A stretch of 6,999 nucleotides of DNA, taken from assembly GCA_900769385.1 (NCBI GenBank), contig CAAGGO010000424.1, forward strand, positions 1 to 6,999. Reading direction: 5' to 3'. Within the stretch, counting starts at the first letter, position 1; the number at the start of each line of letters is the position of its first letter. The position numbers and the translations under genes were made by a program. The notes below the pieces were generated by a model. It did no database searches and was not told the DNA's origin. It worked only from the letters and a program-made list of their open reading frames with translations. This DNA is from Rikenellaceae bacterium. Its GTDB lineage: Bacteria; Bacteroidota; Bacteroidia; Bacteroidales; UBA932. This document shows, in pieces, positions 6,012-6,999 of the stretch.

Positions 6012-6999
6012 ATGTCCTGCTTTAGAACACTGCTAGCACTACTATTATTGACAACCATTCCATTTGCAGCATCTGCACAAAACAAGAAACTGTCAAAAAA
6101 ACAGCTCCTTAAAGAGAGAATAGAACTACAGAAAACAATTGACTCCCTAAAAAGCATCATTGAAGGCGGAGCCCTTGAGATGTCAGACACCACCCAGTTT
6201 GATGAGGGTGCTGAATACAACGAAATCAATTACATAGACAGCGAGAATTTTGCAAATGTAGCCCCTGGCAGTAATCCCGACAGCCTTATGAACATGTGGT
6301 ATATCCAGAAAAACCTTACTCTGGATATGGCAGACAAGAACCTAGACAGCGTAACCCTTACCTCAAATATTCCTGATGAGGTATATATGGAGAGACTCAA
6401 CAGAATCAACTCCTTCATACCACTTTCCTACAACAGTATTGTAAAGAACCATATCATCTACTACACAGAAAAAATGCCTTCAAAGGCATCACAGATACTT
6501 GGTTTGAGCGCATATTACCTGCCACAATTTGAGGAGATCTTTGATTACTACGGACTTCCTAAAGAGCTTAAGGCAATGGCCATCATTGAGTCTGCCCTCA
6601 ACCCGGTGGCAGTATCAAGGGCAAGGGCAAAAGGCATGTGGCAGTTCATGTACAGGACAGCATTGCAGTACAACCTTAAAATAAACTCATACATAGATGA
6701 AAGGCTGGATCCTGTAGCATCGGCACACGCTGCAGCAAAATACCTGAGGGACTCATACACCATCTTTGGAGACTGGTTCCTTGCCATCTCTTCATACAAC
6801 TGCGGAGTAGGAAACGTAAACAAGGCCATCAGACGTGCCGGCAGCAGGGACTTCTGGAAAATCTACCCGTACCTTCCAAGAGAAACAAGAGGCTACGTTC
6901 CTTCATTCATTGCTGCACTGTATATGCTTGAGTACTACAAAGAGCACAATATGCAGCCTGCACAACTTAATATGCCTGCGCACATTGATACTTTCAAGG
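6012..6999 (+). CDS. MltD-like membrane-bound/periplasmic lytic murein transglycosylase, 3' end outside window
   Basis: The reading frame from ATG 6012 stays open to the window end (329 codons). The product cleaves peptidoglycan glycan strands between MurNAc and GlcNAc to give 1,6-anhydro ends, in the periplasm. Visible: signal peptide with core 7-18 and AxA-type cleavage after ASA (22); a charged, likely coiled-coil helix at 25-50; an acidic, poorly conserved spacer to about 90; a YMERL..I block at 125-145; and the SLT domain from about 165, with catalytic glutamate E193 in IIESALNPVAVS, GMWQFM at 208-213, SYNCGVGN at 261-268 and ETRGYVP at 291-297. Members of this group usually carry C-terminal LysM repeats, which would lie beyond the window. 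The signal peptide is not of lipoprotein type, unlike E. coli MltD. It follows the DUF5683-type gene by 33 AT-rich bases with no terminator, so it probably belongs to the same operon. Confidence 0.93.
   Translation, partial: MSCFRTLLALLLLTTIPFAASAQNKKLSKKQLLKERIELQKTIDSLKSIIEGGALEMSDTTQFDEGAEYNEINYIDSENFANVAPGSNPDSLMNMWYIQKNLTLDMADKNLDSVTLTSNIPDEVYMERLNRINSFIPLSYNSIVKNHIIYYTEKMPSKASQILGLSAYYLPQFEEIFDYYGLPKELKAMAIIESALNPVAVSRARAKGMWQFMYRTALQYNLKINSYIDERLDPVASAHAAAKYLRDSYTIFGDWFLAISSYNCGVGNVNKAIRRAGSRDFWKIYPYLPRETRGYVPSFIAALYMLEYYKEHNMQPAQLNMPAHIDTFK

Noticed and set aside
1..6999. Mobile element, CRISPR array, phage or defence genes
   Set aside because: No transposase or integrase motifs, no regularly spaced repeats and no tRNA-proximal direct repeat were seen. 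All genes are housekeeping or envelope genes with intact frames.

Overview
The window looks like ordinary chromosomal DNA from a member of the Bacteroidota, most likely the order Bacteroidales. The evidence is a promoter matching the Bacteroidetes -33/-7 pattern (TTTG, 19 bases, TAnnTTTG) before the tRNA, further TAnnTTTG boxes before the other transcription units, a DUF5683-type membrane protein (a family typical of this phylum), and the gene order parA-parB-DUF5683-MltD-like transglycosylase, which I recall from Bacteroidetes genomes. Genus and species cannot be read from the sequence.

Layout from left to right. Bases 1-34 hold the 5' half of a tRNA on the minus strand, probably tRNA-Phe, with a near-perfect promoter at 73-103. 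Divergent from it is priA (142-2316, plus strand), the primosomal helicase that restarts stalled replication forks. It converges with a minus-strand lipid kinase of the diacylglycerol kinase/YegS family (2338-3285), leaving only 21 bases and no visible terminator. A 77-base divergent region (3286-3362) carries one promoter-like box in each direction. From there a plus-strand cluster runs to the window edge: parA (3363-4139), parB (4143-5057), a DUF5683-type membrane protein (5070-5978) and an MltD-like lytic transglycosylase (6012 onward, cut by the window end).

The plus-strand cluster is probably one operon, because its gaps are 3, 12 and 33 bases. It joins chromosome segregation (ParA, ParB) to the cell envelope (a membrane protein and a murein-cleaving enzyme). 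priA is also a replication and chromosome-maintenance gene, but it is in a separate transcription unit.

Nothing here looks like a mobile element, CRISPR array, phage or defence system. The points most worth a second look are the internal duplication in the DUF5683 protein, a PriA in which the usual winged-helix domain seems replaced by a low-complexity linker, altered helicase motif VI residues in the same PriA, and the pairing of segregation genes with envelope genes. I found no convincing new system. No stretch over 300 bases lacks a gene.
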